64,000 nt of DNA, from NCBI GenBank assembly GCA_017848795.1, contig JAFIHG010000004.1, positions 21,376-85,375 of the forward strand, written 5' to 3'. The notes under the pieces were generated by a model. It had not been told where the DNA came from. It ran no database searches and saw only the letters and a list, made by a program, of their open reading frames with translations. The DNA is from Candidatus Nanopelagicales bacterium. Its GTDB lineage: Bacteria > Actinomycetota > Actinomycetes > S36-B12 > CAIYMF01. Position numbers and translations under genes: made by a program. Shown piece by piece: positions 45,601 to 53,707 of this stretch; position 1 is the stretch's first letter; the number at the start of each line of letters is the position of its first letter.

Positions 45601-45820
45601 CGACGATCTGGCAACCCGGCTTACCGCCAACCCGTTCACCAAGGACCGCTTGATACCGGCCCGGGATACGCCGGGCATCGTCTTCGTCGACGGTGCGGTG
45701 AAGGCAACTTTCCAGCGTGACGTGTTCGACGCCAGCCGCGATGAGATCGTCCTGCTCACCTACGGCCAGGCACTCCTGGAAACTCTCCTCGCCCCCGAGG
45801 CTATTGGCGTCGAGGCCTAA
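42638..45820 (+). CDS. PLD-domain SNF2-family helicase
   Basis: 1060 residues, GTG start. The N-terminal ~230 residues carry one phospholipase-D-type half site (HSKYG at 170-174 followed by TGSDNETAAGW). The SNF2 motor follows: DEVGLGKTIEAG at 332, DEAHHARRR at 445, LASATPMQMNP, then VFTQYTDTM, GTDSMSEGLNLQ and QRIGRIDRIG at about 873. A nuclease or DNA-binding PLD domain fused to a translocase suggests the effector that acts on unmodified or invading DNA. It is coupled to the methyltransferase gene (3-bp gap) and followed by a small gene 4 bp later. Confidence 0.88.
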   Translation: MDPIRPDTTSPLKAALETALGLQSYLFRGTYSTSDGPLINFYIPALERACRYDRAAGYFSSRVLKVAARGLVPFLRNAREHGGKMRLIVGAQLAPEDVAAIREGARGRDEAVRDAIRREALWVEGDPVGDEYLRLLGWMVREHLLEVKVGLPVDRDGVPLEPAEAHGYFHSKYGILTDASGNRIAFTGSDNETAAGWIHNHETFVVAKSWLAEVWAEQGEDLVARFDAHWHGRPDRGWVVIDMAGVEDRLLRLVPRDYLPPDTDPIWQVLEPPAPSGPASEEARAELRWLAEAPRRSRWTAVGTAPVEPLPHQARLIERVVDTYPRGYLLADEVGLGKTIEAGLAIRELLLSQTARTALLLVPASVMKQWQEELHEKVGLDVPRYIGTVGGAHQFRDWRDSDMTVAAANPWSAFPVVLASSHLARRRDRRRQILEAGPWDIVLVDEAHHARRRGSRPADMPNSLLSLLAEMRGAGSWSALYLASATPMQMNPHEAWDLISLLGLPGRWGRSAEDFLAYYERLRTEPGTRDWRTLSAMLGDYFSQPEAARNADLERHIQRELGLARAQKIIGLAETPMAPETAKALTAEEADMADEWLRQHTPMRDRVFRNTRDTMRAYQAAGIIPADVNIPHRHVSDEFIDLTRDERALYDRIEDYIRRHYNTYKTSQSQQALGFIMTVYRRRLTSSFEAIRCSLRRRLDVLENGLSLGELLSEDDQYDLEGSSFDVEEFDASTTLLNDEIQELKSFLVSLDGITGEDTKATRLIADLNAGFLTYNSAVVFTQYTDTMQYVRERVIEAGLTSIGCYSGRGGEIYRPASRTWRPVTKSEIKDLFRTGEVRVLIGTDSMSEGLNLQTCGRLINYDMPWNLMRVEQRIGRIDRIGSSHRDIQVSNYFYADTVEQRVYEGILEDYGDFTEIVGDAQPVLSSVEEIIKQAALSEGRERADAIRDGVAGVRHDIEELNRRAVQPTDMGSTGIEPPPALVGEVSLDDLATRLTANPFTKDRLIPARDTPGIVFVDGAVKATFQRDVFDASRDEIVLLTYGQALLETLLAPEAIGVEA

Positions 45821-45824
45821 CGCG

Positions 45825-46508
45825 ATGTCGGACCCACCCCGGCTTCCGCCAGGAAGCACTGTCCGATTCCAAGTCCAGCACCCCGCACTGGGCTGCGGCT
45901 CGTCATGGTCAGTCACTACGAGCGTGACGACCGGCGACGTCTACGTGGCACACCGCGAGGCCGGCCGCTGGATCAAGTCGTCCTTCCACGAGTCCGGCCA
46001 GTGGCACTACGGCCTCAGTGCTGCTGCCATCGAGCAGGACGAGCGCGCCGACCGCTACATCAGCATCACGCACGAGCACCGAGAGATCTCACCCGGCTGG
46101 GTGCACGCCCACCAGGTCGCCGTGGCGCGATCCGAACTCAGGCAGCACACCGAGTCCGTCCGCGACCGATCAGTGACCCCAGTGGTTCTCCCATGGGGAT
46201 GGGACGCGGTCGCCATTAACCTCTACCTCGGGCGACCCGGCTACCAGATCGCCCTGCGACTCGCCCCGCACACCAAGATCATTGCAGATCTCGAACGAGG
46301 TGACGGCGGTCGAGCGCTCGTAGTCAAGCAACCTATGGCTCTCGAGCGCCCCGTTGCCGAACTGTTCGCACCGGAGATTGGCGAAGCGCGAGCCGGCCTC
46401 GTCGCGAATGGGTGGGACGGCAGACCGGCACGTATAGCGATTTTCGGTATGGCAGATCGACTGGGACCGCACAACGAAGTCGAGGTCGCCATCGACCCGG
46501 CGCCCTAA
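45825..46508 (+). CDS. Unknown protein, last gene of the DUF499/DUF1156/PLD-SNF2 operon
   Basis: 227 residues from the ATG at 45825, 4 bp after the helicase stop. The first part is beta-rich (GSTVRFQVQHPALGCGSSWSV), then comes WIKSSFHESGQWHYGLS and a C-terminal alpha/beta stretch. No domain is recognised. The spacing makes it a likely fifth component of the system, not a passenger gene. Confidence 0.65.
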   Translation: MSDPPRLPPGSTVRFQVQHPALGCGSSWSVTTSVTTGDVYVAHREAGRWIKSSFHESGQWHYGLSAAAIEQDERADRYISITHEHREISPGWVHAHQVAVARSELRQHTESVRDRSVTPVVLPWGWDAVAINLYLGRPGYQIALRLAPHTKIIADLERGDGGRALVVKQPMALERPVAELFAPEIGEARAGLVANGWDGRPARIAIFGMADRLGPHNEVEVAIDPAP

Positions 46509-46605
46509 ACCGGGACCGTGGCGCGGGGACGCCTCGGTGGCTGGCCCCCCACCGAGATGCCGGCATCAGCCGGCCGCGCGTCGTCCAGTCGCAACTGCCT
46601 TGGCG

Positions 46606-47142
46606 TCAGGGTTGTCCGCCGAAAGGGGCAAAGCGGGGCTCACGGTCTTGCTCGACCAACCGCTGGTTCACCCGCTGCCGGATCGACGCGGGAACCTCGG
46701 TCGTCTTCATGATGTAGGTTGCGGCGCCCATGCCGAGAGTTGTGTACTCGGCGTCCACGATGTGCTGAAGACAGATGTAGGCCCCGCAGCGGCCGCGCAC
46801 GGCGTCGAGTACGGCGGTGTCGTATCGGGCTTCGGCGCCGCACCGGTCACAGCGGGGAAGAACATCTACGACGGCCACCGTGTCGGCCTCGAAGGGGTGC
46901 TCGATGATGGTGTCCTCATCAACGAGCGCCCAGGCACGGGCTAGGTGGTCGAGGATGTGCCTGTCGGGAGGGATGGTCGGGTGTCCCCGCTCGTCAGTGA
47001 TCGGCAGGCTGAGAACCAACTCGCTGGCAATGCCGATCACGCCAGGCGCGGCCAACGGGTCCAACTCGCCAGCAGAGTCACGCAGGCCAGAGGTTGGGAT
47101 GGTGTCCTCGGGCTGTGGAAGTAGCCACTCACTCTGCGTCAT
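46606..47142 (-). CDS. Hypothetical protein with zinc-binding Cys pairs
   Basis: 178 residues. A Cys pair (RCDRCGAEARYD) and two further Cys (RGRCGAYICLQHIVD) with a nearby His suggest a zinc-binding core in the second half. The N-terminus is acidic and hydrophilic. It converges with the defence operon and is oriented like the serine recombinase. No family recognised. Confidence 0.6.
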   Translation of the reverse strand: MTQSEWLLPQPEDTIPTSGLRDSAGELDPLAAPGVIGIASELVLSLPITDERGHPTIPPDRHILDHLARAWALVDEDTIIEHPFEADTVAVVDVLPRCDRCGAEARYDTAVLDAVRGRCGAYICLQHIVDAEYTTLGMGAATYIMKTTEVPASIRQRVNQRLVEQDREPRFAPFGGQP

Positions 47143-47225
47143 CGCGGAATCCTAGGGTGGACTGCGATGCGGCACACTCATCTTCAGGGAGGAGAGGCTG
47201 ACGATGCCTCCGACCCCCCGTTGTT

Positions 47226-47822
47226 TCACGCTCCGATGACGGTAGGCGACTGGTCGAGGTACCGGTAGACGCTGGCGCGGGAGATCTCCATGATCTGTGC
47301 CAGTTCGGTGACGGTGTGGTCGCCGGCCGCGTGCAGGCCCCGCAGCACCTCCGCCTGCTCCTTGGAGAGGGACGGCTTGCGGCCGACGCGGACACCACGC
47401 TCACGTGCCGCCGCGAGACCGGCCCGGGTGCGGTCGACGATCAGGGCCCGCTCGAACTCGGCGAGCGCTGCGAAGATGTGGAACACCAACTTGCCGGTTG
47501 AGGTCGTGGTGTCGATGGCCTCGTGGATCGACCGGAAGCCGATTCCCGCGCGCTCCAGGCCGGTCACTGTCTCGATCAGGTGGGGGAGGCTGCGTCCGAG
47601 CCGGTCGAGGCGCCACACCAGCAGGGTGTCGCCGGGTCGGACGTAGTCCAGGGCGGCGGCCAACTGCGGCCGGTCGGTGCGGACACCTGAGGCGGTATCG
47701 GTGAAGACGCGGACGCAGCCCGCGTCGGTGAGGGCGTCGAGTTGAAGGTCGTGGCTCTGGTCGCCGGTTGAGACCCGGGCGTAGCCGATCAACGCTCCTG
47801 AGTTCTTGGGGGTGGTGGGCAT
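47226..47822 (-). CDS. Serine recombinase (resolvase/invertase family)
   Basis: 198 residues from the ATG at 47822; a longer frame to 47873 runs through the adjacent repeats and is not preferred. The catalytic Ser is in GYARVSTGDQ (residue 18), RLDRLGRSLPHL holds the conserved Arg residues, and EFERALIVDRTRAGLAAA forms the E helix. The C-terminal HTH (VTELAQIMEISRASVYRYL) binds DNA. It is the size of small resolvases and invertases. No transposase is adjacent, so it may resolve element dimers or invert a segment. Confidence 0.9.
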   Translation of the reverse strand: MPTTPKNSGALIGYARVSTGDQSHDLQLDALTDAGCVRVFTDTASGVRTDRPQLAAALDYVRPGDTLLVWRLDRLGRSLPHLIETVTGLERAGIGFRSIHEAIDTTTSTGKLVFHIFAALAEFERALIVDRTRAGLAAARERGVRVGRKPSLSKEQAEVLRGLHAAGDHTVTELAQIMEISRASVYRYLDQSPTVIGA

Positions 47823-47830
47823 GATCAGCA

Positions 47831-47939
47831 GTGTCTCAGAACCCGTCGACCCCCGGAGTTTTGAGACACCCATTTAGGTCACGGGTTTCGGACACCTCTA
47901 GTGCCGGGATCGGCGACCTGGTGCCCGGTGTCCGAAACC
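47831..47939. repeat. Two pairs of 12-bp inverted repeats beside the serine recombinase (res-like site)
   Basis: GTGTCTCAGAAC (47831-47842) is mirrored with one mismatch by GTTTTGAGACAC (47858-47869). GGTTTCGGACAC (47884-47895) is mirrored exactly by GTGTCCGAAACC (47928-47939). All four units share GTGTC and AAC-like ends. Multiple 12-bp half-sites next to the gene are how resolvase binding sites are built. Confidence 0.6.
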
Positions 47940-48131
47940 GACCGGTTGCGAACGCCAGGCAGCGGGACCAGTGGAAGACCCGCAGTTTCGGAGACCACCT
48001 CATCGCAATCGACTATTGGAAGCCGCGTACCGCAGCGGAACTGTCGCGGCGGTGAGGGATGACCTTCTAAAGATCTCTGCAGGTCGCGTCGAAGGTGGCC
48101 TAAGATCGCCGGCGACAAACGGGGGAGAGTC

Positions 48132-49028
48132 ATGTACTGCAGTTCGTGCGGAGCCCAAGATCCCGGAAACTTCTGCGGCCACTGCGGGGCAGCGGTGTCA
48201 CCAACACCAACCGCGACCGTGCTGCACCCCGGCGGGCAGTCCTCAGCGGCGCTAGGACCGCACGCGCAAGGCACGATCCTTCCCGCGATGGCGGCGCCTT
48301 CGGTTCAGAGTGATCCGCCGCAGCCGACAGGGAGTCGGTTCGCTGCGGCCGAACCGACGTGGTCTCGTTGGCACTGGCCCGACCCAACGCCGCATTGGTT
48401 GACGGGCCACCACACTCTTGGAACGGGAATCGCGCTCATCGTCTACCTGGGGGGCATGGTTCTAATCGATGCCTTACTCATGTACGTAATTGCGCCCCGC
48501 TTCCTGACTTACGTCCTCACCGTCGGACTTGCGGCCTTGGTGGTGAGTCGAATGCGGTCCTTCACCTTCCGCTCCCTGGTGGCGCTGGTTGCTGTCAACA
48601 TCTTCGACACCGTGCTGATCTCGTTCGTCGTCTCGCAGATCATGCTGCAGGCGGTTCTCGGCTGGCCACGCGGGATGACATACGGCGTCGACACGCTCGG
48701 GCTACTCGGAGGCGTGGGCGCCCTGGCGCTGGGCGTGCTTCTTTGCGCCTACCGCGACCCACTAGTGAGGGCCGACCTCAACCGCATGATCACACCTCGC
48801 CCGGCAGCGGTTGATCCCATGAAGGCGGTGGTTCTCGGCCTACTAGCAGTCGTCGCGCTCATAGCGATCGTCCGTGCGCTGACTGGTTGGACAGCGCTTG
48901 GCCTGATGCCCACCGCTGAGCAAGCCCGTCGTATGGAATGCACACAGCGGCTGGCCGACGAGGGCTACACCGGCAAGGACCTCGTCGACGGTATCGCCTT
49001 CTGCGTTCGCACAACCGACGTTTCCTAG
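48132..49028 (+). CDS. Zinc-ribbon membrane protein
   Basis: 298 residues, ATG preceded by GGGGGAGAG. The N-terminus is a double-CxxC zinc ribbon (CSSCG, CGHCG) in the cytoplasm. A Pro/Ala-rich linker follows to about residue 90, then four or five transmembrane helices. The last ~45 residues after the final helix hold two Cys (MECTQRL, AFCVRTT). The next gene, 15 bp downstream, also begins with zinc ribbons. Function unknown; the shared architecture suggests a sensor or scaffold pair. Confidence 0.7.
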   Translation: MYCSSCGAQDPGNFCGHCGAAVSPTPTATVLHPGGQSSAALGPHAQGTILPAMAAPSVQSDPPQPTGSRFAAAEPTWSRWHWPDPTPHWLTGHHTLGTGIALIVYLGGMVLIDALLMYVIAPRFLTYVLTVGLAALVVSRMRSFTFRSLVALVAVNIFDTVLISFVVSQIMLQAVLGWPRGMTYGVDTLGLLGGVGALALGVLLCAYRDPLVRADLNRMITPRPAAVDPMKAVVLGLLAVVALIAIVRALTGWTALGLMPTAEQARRMECTQRLADEGYTGKDLVDGIAFCVRTTDVS

Positions 49029-49043
49029 CAGGAGCGGTGCAGC

Positions 49044-50339
49044 ATGCGTTGTCCCAACGGTCATGAGGTCGTGCCGCCTCACCTGTTCTGCAAGCAATGC
49101 GGCGAACAAGCGCGTTGGCGTCGGTGCGCTAACGGGCACCTTCTCGACCGCGTCGACCGCTACTGTCCGGACTGCGGCGAGCGCGTCGCCCTGAAGGGGA
49201 GTGAAGGCCGCGAGGATGCTGGGCGTGCACGAGCAATAGCAGAGCGGTCACACGGTTCCATCGCTGGCAGCCCACGTGATACCGAGCAACCTGTCGCCGC
49301 GAGTCCGGGCCAACATCCCCACGAAGTGTCGGTTGACACCTACGCGACCGGGGGCCCCCGAGTCGACAGTGCACCCCCCAGTAACGGGCGACACCAGGGT
49401 CAACGGGATGTAACTGCACCGGACGTACCGGCAGCCCGCCACTCGAGCAGAGGCGACCGCGACAACTACCTTCCTTCTCGAGAGCCGAGACGCCCCAAAC
49501 GCGCGATCCTCGGCATCGCGACCGCACTAAGCGCCGTTCTGGCGGCAGGTGTCGCCATCCAACTCTGGCGACCGTCTGATACGAGCAGCGAGCAGGGTGC
49601 GCTCTCCAGCCCGAGCCTCAGCGCACCGGTAGATGGCGACGTCGGCCCCTCGCATCTCGGAGAGCCCTCATCTTCCGCGCCGGGTGAGCCCCCACAGCCG
49701 GCCCTGACACCATCCGGAGGTCCGGGCGCATCAGCGGAGGACGTGGATCCATCGGCAGCCGACGCGGCGACCGCTAAGAGTTGGCTCGGAGCAGTGATTG
49801 GCCTGGAAACCCTCAACAACGGGGGCGGGAGTCGCTCTTTCGCCGCGACCCCCACCGGCCGCCAGGCGTACACCGCCTTCCGCGACTATCTGGCCGCGCA
49901 CGCCGAGCGGGCTAGGCTGACCGCAGCGAATGACACCGCCGTTGACATCAGGGCCTCGTGCTCGGGCGCGTTCTGCAGAGTTGATCTCGAACCCGTTTAC
50001 GACGCCCAGCCGTACTTGCACCTACAAGCAGTGGATCTGTCGTACAAGGTGATCGGATCCTCACCAAGTTCAGGTTGGGAGGACGGCCAACTCTTGGATG
50101 GCAAGTGGGCGTGCGTGACGAGAGACCACCGAATCACAGAGGTCCCCGGAAACGAGCAAGGCTTCCCACCGTTCATGCTCGTAAAGGGCGAAGCCGTCCG
50201 GGTGTCCAGCGACGAGAGCATCATGCAGTCCTATCGAACGTTTACATCGCGGGTCGTGCCCGCTGTCCTTATCGGGGGACCTGAGCCGAGCACATCGCCG
50301 AAGGCCGCTCACAAGTGGTGCCAGAGCCGCGTCAACTAG
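49044..50339 (+). CDS. Zinc-ribbon protein with one membrane helix and extracytoplasmic domain
   Basis: 431 residues; AGGAG precedes the ATG. The first 50 residues contain paired Cys modules (CPNGH, CKQCGE, CANGH, CPDCGE), so two zinc ribbons. A long polar linker is followed by a single helix (ILGIATALSAVLAAGVAIQLW) near residue 160. The outer part has a Ser/Pro-rich stem and a C-terminal globular domain with three Cys (ASCSGAFCRV, WACVTRD). It probably works with the preceding gene in one operon. Confidence 0.7.
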   Translation: MRCPNGHEVVPPHLFCKQCGEQARWRRCANGHLLDRVDRYCPDCGERVALKGSEGREDAGRARAIAERSHGSIAGSPRDTEQPVAASPGQHPHEVSVDTYATGGPRVDSAPPSNGRHQGQRDVTAPDVPAARHSSRGDRDNYLPSREPRRPKRAILGIATALSAVLAAGVAIQLWRPSDTSSEQGALSSPSLSAPVDGDVGPSHLGEPSSSAPGEPPQPALTPSGGPGASAEDVDPSAADAATAKSWLGAVIGLETLNNGGGSRSFAATPTGRQAYTAFRDYLAAHAERARLTAANDTAVDIRASCSGAFCRVDLEPVYDAQPYLHLQAVDLSYKVIGSSPSSGWEDGQLLDGKWACVTRDHRITEVPGNEQGFPPFMLVKGEAVRVSSDESIMQSYRTFTSRVVPAVLIGGPEPSTSPKAAHKWCQSRVN

Positions 50340-50537
50340 GACGCCGAAAACCGCGTGCGCTGGTTCCCTGCTGAGTCGAGGTGTGCTGCCCAGTCCGCTC
50401 GACGACCGCTTGAGTCAGCGGATCGTGCTGACCTCTCTTGTCCCCCTGCTGTGGGCCGGAGGCGAGGGCCCGCTCAAGTCGCAATGTCACTGCTCCGATG
50501 CTCTCTGGAAGCGTCGCTCACATCACGGGGGGAAGCC

Positions 50538-51311
50538 ATGCACGTCGTCATGGGTCGTTGGTACAAGTCGACCGTCGCCGCGCTGGTCGCCACGCTGCTC
50601 GCGGCCGGGACGGTCGTAGCACTGGGTGCCGCACCGGCCAGGGCCGAGTCGGACTGCGCGCCGTATTGCCTGGCGCCGTGGGTGATGGTCGACACCGGCG
50701 ACAGCGACGGCATCTTCGTGCGCATCCCGGGACGCGGCGCGGCCGAGGTGTCCGTATCGGTGTCGGTGATCGACACGGACCAGGTCATGTCGCAGGTCCA
50801 GGTCGACGTGACCGGGACGGCCGCCCGTTCGTGGATCATGGCTGTTCCCCGCGCCGGCCAAGACTTCGAGATCAAGTACAAGGCCCCAACAGCGGGCAAG
50901 TACCGCATCACCGTGACCCCGATCGTGTCGGTTCCGCCCGAGGACCTGCTCGACGACCCTGAAGGGGACTACGCGGTCTTCGACGTCTACGACGCCATCA
51001 AGACCAAGACCAAGTTGTCGGCCCCGAAGTCGATCCGGCTCGGCACGACCGGCAGGCTGCCGGTGAAGGTGAAGAAGGCCCCGGTGGGCAAGGTGACGAT
51101 CCAGGCCCGGATCCCGGGAGTGCCGATGTGGGTCGACCTGAAGACTAAGCGGATCAACAAGCAGGGCAAGGCCCTGTTCACCAGCACGCCCAAGACCTCG
51201 GTGACGTGGCGCTGGGTCAAGTTCCGGGTCCGCTACGAGGCGAAGGTCAAGGGACACACCTATTACGCCTCATCGACGTCCACGGTCCGCAAGGTCCGGC
51301 TCTACCGCTAA
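50538..51311 (+). CDS. Secreted protein with Ig-like beta domain
   Basis: 257 residues from the ATG at 50538, with GGGGGAAG just upstream. A signal peptide ends at PARAES (about residue 37). The mature part is beta-rich with no catalytic motif. The C-terminal ~100 residues (KTKLSAPKSIRLGTTGRLPVKVKKAPVGKV) look like a bacterial Ig-like or filament-type repeat ending in SSTSTVRKVRLYR. It is probably exported and structural or adhesive. A second in-frame ATG lies at 50550. Confidence 0.65.
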   Translation: MHVVMGRWYKSTVAALVATLLAAGTVVALGAAPARAESDCAPYCLAPWVMVDTGDSDGIFVRIPGRGAAEVSVSVSVIDTDQVMSQVQVDVTGTAARSWIMAVPRAGQDFEIKYKAPTAGKYRITVTPIVSVPPEDLLDDPEGDYAVFDVYDAIKTKTKLSAPKSIRLGTTGRLPVKVKKAPVGKVTIQARIPGVPMWVDLKTKRINKQGKALFTSTPKTSVTWRWVKFRVRYEAKVKGHTYYASSTSTVRKVRLYR

Positions 51312-51432
51312 CGCGCCATGAGTCTGTGTACGCGGCGTACTAGTCGGTGCTGCCGTCTACGGTCGCTCCTGTGATCACCCACGCGTACTGCGGTGGCCGT
51401 GCCGCGATCGCCGTCGGCGCCCGGAAGACCAG

Positions 51433-52692
51433 ATGACGTTCACTGCGCTCCATCGGGCGCTAGGGCGGGAGCCTGGACCGGTGACGGACGAGATGCTGGA
51501 CGAGGCCGTCCAGCAGGGTGTCGAGGAGCAGGACCAACTCGACTGGAAGCGCGCACTACCGGACCAGCGAGAACTCGCCACCTCGGACCTCGCGAAGGAC
51601 GTCGCTGCGATGGCCAACAGCGGGGGCGGGGTCATCGTGTACGGCGTCACCGAGACCGCTGGCCGAGCAGATGGTCGTGTTGACGTCGGGGAAGTGTCGG
51701 AGTCCTACGAGCGCACGATGCGCCGCGTCGCCTCGAGCGCCATCCAGCCGCCGGTGGTGGGGCTGGGGATCCACCGGCTCGGCACGGAGCCCGAGAGGGC
51801 CCTCGTGGTCGTGGTGCCGGCCAGTGTTGAGTCCCCGCACCTGGTGTACCGGGGCGAGTACTTCGGCGCGCCGGTCCGGAATCACGCGGACACCGAGTGG
51901 ATGCGCGAGCGGCAACTCGAGGCCATGTACCGGGCGCGCTTCGAGGAGCGCCGAGCGTCAGAACGCGCCCTCGTAGATCTGTACGAGCAGGTCTTGGCGA
52001 GTAGGGGAACTAGCGAGCGGGCGTGGATGATCGGCGTAGCGCGGCCCCGGCTTCCGATCCCGCTTCCTCGGCGCATGACGCGGGCGGAGGCGACGGCGAT
52101 CTTCGTAGAGGCCTACCGGCTGGCCCCGGCCTACAGCGACACCAACCGTGTGCACCCCATCGAGGACATCGACCGGCACAATCCGCGTCCCGGGCTACGG
52201 CGCTGGGTGGCCCGGCCAGCCGTGACCGGGGAGAACTACGCGTGGAAGGAGTCGTGGGCCACCGTCCACGACGACGGGTCGGCCACGCTGGCCGCTGCCG
52301 TAGGCGGTGCCCGGTCCTCCTCGGAGGGACACGACCCCGGCTGGATCGTGGCCTCCGGTCGCGCCGAGCGGTTCACGGCTGACTTGGCCGCGCTGGTGCG
52401 CGCCTCGGCTGCTCACCATCGGGCCGACGAGTTCGAGGTCCGGCTCGGCATCGAGTGGACCGGTCCGGAGCCCCTGCAGATCCAGACGGTCGACAACTTC
52501 GACTGGCCGCTGCCGGACATCTCGGTGCCCCTCGCCCGGTACACGCCCGTCGTGATGAGTATGCGTGCTGCTGTCGACGAGGCGACCTTCCGAGACCAGT
52601 TGTGCGACCTCGCCGAGGACGTGGTCAACCAAGGCGGTGTCCAGAACCTCCGCACGATGCGCCGAACTGAACCTGAGCCCGAGACGACCTAG
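51433..52692 (+). CDS. AlbA_2 / Schlafen-type putative DNA-binding protein
   Basis: 419 residues. The N-terminal ~150 residues match the AlbA_2 (Schlafen AAA-like) domain: EQDQLDWKRALP, DLAKDVAAMANSGGGVIVYGV, then PASVESPHLVYRGEYFGAPVRNHADTEWM split across a strand-rich end. The rest is a helix-rich C-terminal domain of unknown type. Schlafen-like proteins in bacteria are often regulators or nucleases in defence and mobile elements. It stands alone with no coupled neighbour. Confidence 0.75.
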   Translation: MTFTALHRALGREPGPVTDEMLDEAVQQGVEEQDQLDWKRALPDQRELATSDLAKDVAAMANSGGGVIVYGVTETAGRADGRVDVGEVSESYERTMRRVASSAIQPPVVGLGIHRLGTEPERALVVVVPASVESPHLVYRGEYFGAPVRNHADTEWMRERQLEAMYRARFEERRASERALVDLYEQVLASRGTSERAWMIGVARPRLPIPLPRRMTRAEATAIFVEAYRLAPAYSDTNRVHPIEDIDRHNPRPGLRRWVARPAVTGENYAWKESWATVHDDGSATLAAAVGGARSSSEGHDPGWIVASGRAERFTADLAALVRASAAHHRADEFEVRLGIEWTGPEPLQIQTVDNFDWPLPDISVPLARYTPVVMSMRAAVDEATFRDQLCDLAEDVVNQGGVQNLRTMRRTEPEPETT

Positions 52693-52754
52693 CGCCCTTT
52701 GCCGGCACCGCGAGTCGCCGAGTTGGGCCGTCAGGTGGGTAATCGGGTTGGCCG

Positions 52755-52946
52755 GTGACGCGTGCTGCAGTGCGACAGTTGACCATGCCCGTGCCGCGCT
52801 CCTCACGCCAGCAAGATCCAGCCGCGCATCCCGTCTCGTGGGTCGGCCAACGCAGCCTGTGCGAGGTGCCGGGCTGCACCTCCTGCCTGTACACCTCGGA
52901 CGAAGTCGCTGAGATCCTGCGGCGCGCCGAAGAACAGGCCACCTAG
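52755..52946 (+). CDS. Possible small Cys-containing protein
   Basis: 63 codons; an in-frame ATG at 52785 would give 53. Three Cys (CEVPGCTSC) and an acidic helix (TSDEVAEILRRAEEQAT) look protein-like, but no clear ribosome-binding site or family supports it. The following 290 bp up to the membrane protein gene hold nothing recognisable. Confidence 0.3.
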   Translation: MTRAAVRQLTMPVPRSSRQQDPAAHPVSWVGQRSLCEVPGCTSCLYTSDEVAEILRRAEEQAT

Positions 52947-53236
52947 GCGTCCAGGCGTAAGCCGCGTTCCAGAGCATCGCGCGTCGCCGCCGCGATGCAG
53001 GATCGGCGAGGTGGTCGGCCTCCGTGGGCCAGGCGCTCGACCGTCCTGCTAGCGCAGGGCGGCGTCCGGAGCCCACCGATCGTCGGACAACGGTTGGGGG
53101 AGGGAGACGGGAGGGCATCGGCTCGGCGCCAACATCTTTAGATCTGCGTTGCACGCGTCAGGTAGCCATCATGAAAAGATCCTGCAGTCCGGCCGAAACC
53201 CGCGCGACATCCGTGTCCGGACCCGGTTCGGCGCCT

Positions 53237-53707
53237 TCATGCGAGCCCGTGCTTTCGCAGTCGTTTCAGCGCGTCGCCGTACGCCGCGAGCAACCGCCGG
53301 TGTCGTCGGCTGAGCACGAGGAACCCGACCGGGTTGGACGAGGTGAAGGCCCAGGCCGCCCGTGCCATGGCGTACGCATCGTGTCCGTGCTCCAGTGTCA
53401 AGCGCAGGTCCGCCCAGACGAACGGGAGCCAGGCCCGGGCCCACGCAACTAGCGCGAGGTAGCCGATGAAGACCATCCAGACGGTGGGAAGGCCGCCTTG
53501 ACACAGCACGCGCACGTCGTCCGCTGCGCATACTGCGGCCGGAATCGCGGTGCCGGGGAACGCTGCGGTCAGGACAAAGAGGGCACTGCCTAGCACACCG
53601 GGGGTCAGCGTCGACTGTGCGAGCGCCTGCCGAAGTGTGAGCCCCCGGGTTGCCAGGTCGCTATGCACGTTCCCTCGTGACACATAGTTGGTCCTGCGCG
53701 ATCTCAT
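53237..53707 (-). CDS. Membrane protein coupled to an HTH protein
   Basis: 156 residues from the ATG at 53707, overlapping the upstream stop by ATGA. Two hydrophobic segments (TPGVLGSALFVLTAAFPG, MVFIGYLALVAWARAWLPFVW) are separated by a short Cys-containing loop; the C-terminus is basic (RRHRRLLAAYGDALKRLRKHG). Function unknown. The coupling suggests it acts with the DNA-binding-like protein. Confidence 0.55.
   Translation of the reverse strand: MRSRRTNYVSRGNVHSDLATRGLTLRQALAQSTLTPGVLGSALFVLTAAFPGTAIPAAVCAADDVRVLCQGGLPTVWMVFIGYLALVAWARAWLPFVWADLRLTLEHGHDAYAMARAAWAFTSSNPVGFLVLSRRHRRLLAAYGDALKRLRKHGLA

Noticed and set aside
35971..46508. Assignment of the operon to BREX or DISARM
   Set aside because: No PglZ or BrxC-type gene and no DrmA/DrmB pair; sharing a methyltransferase and a helicase is not enough.
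47129..47404. 91-codon frame on the minus strand at the recombinase 3' end
   Set aside because: Frame shadow of the serine recombinase gene.
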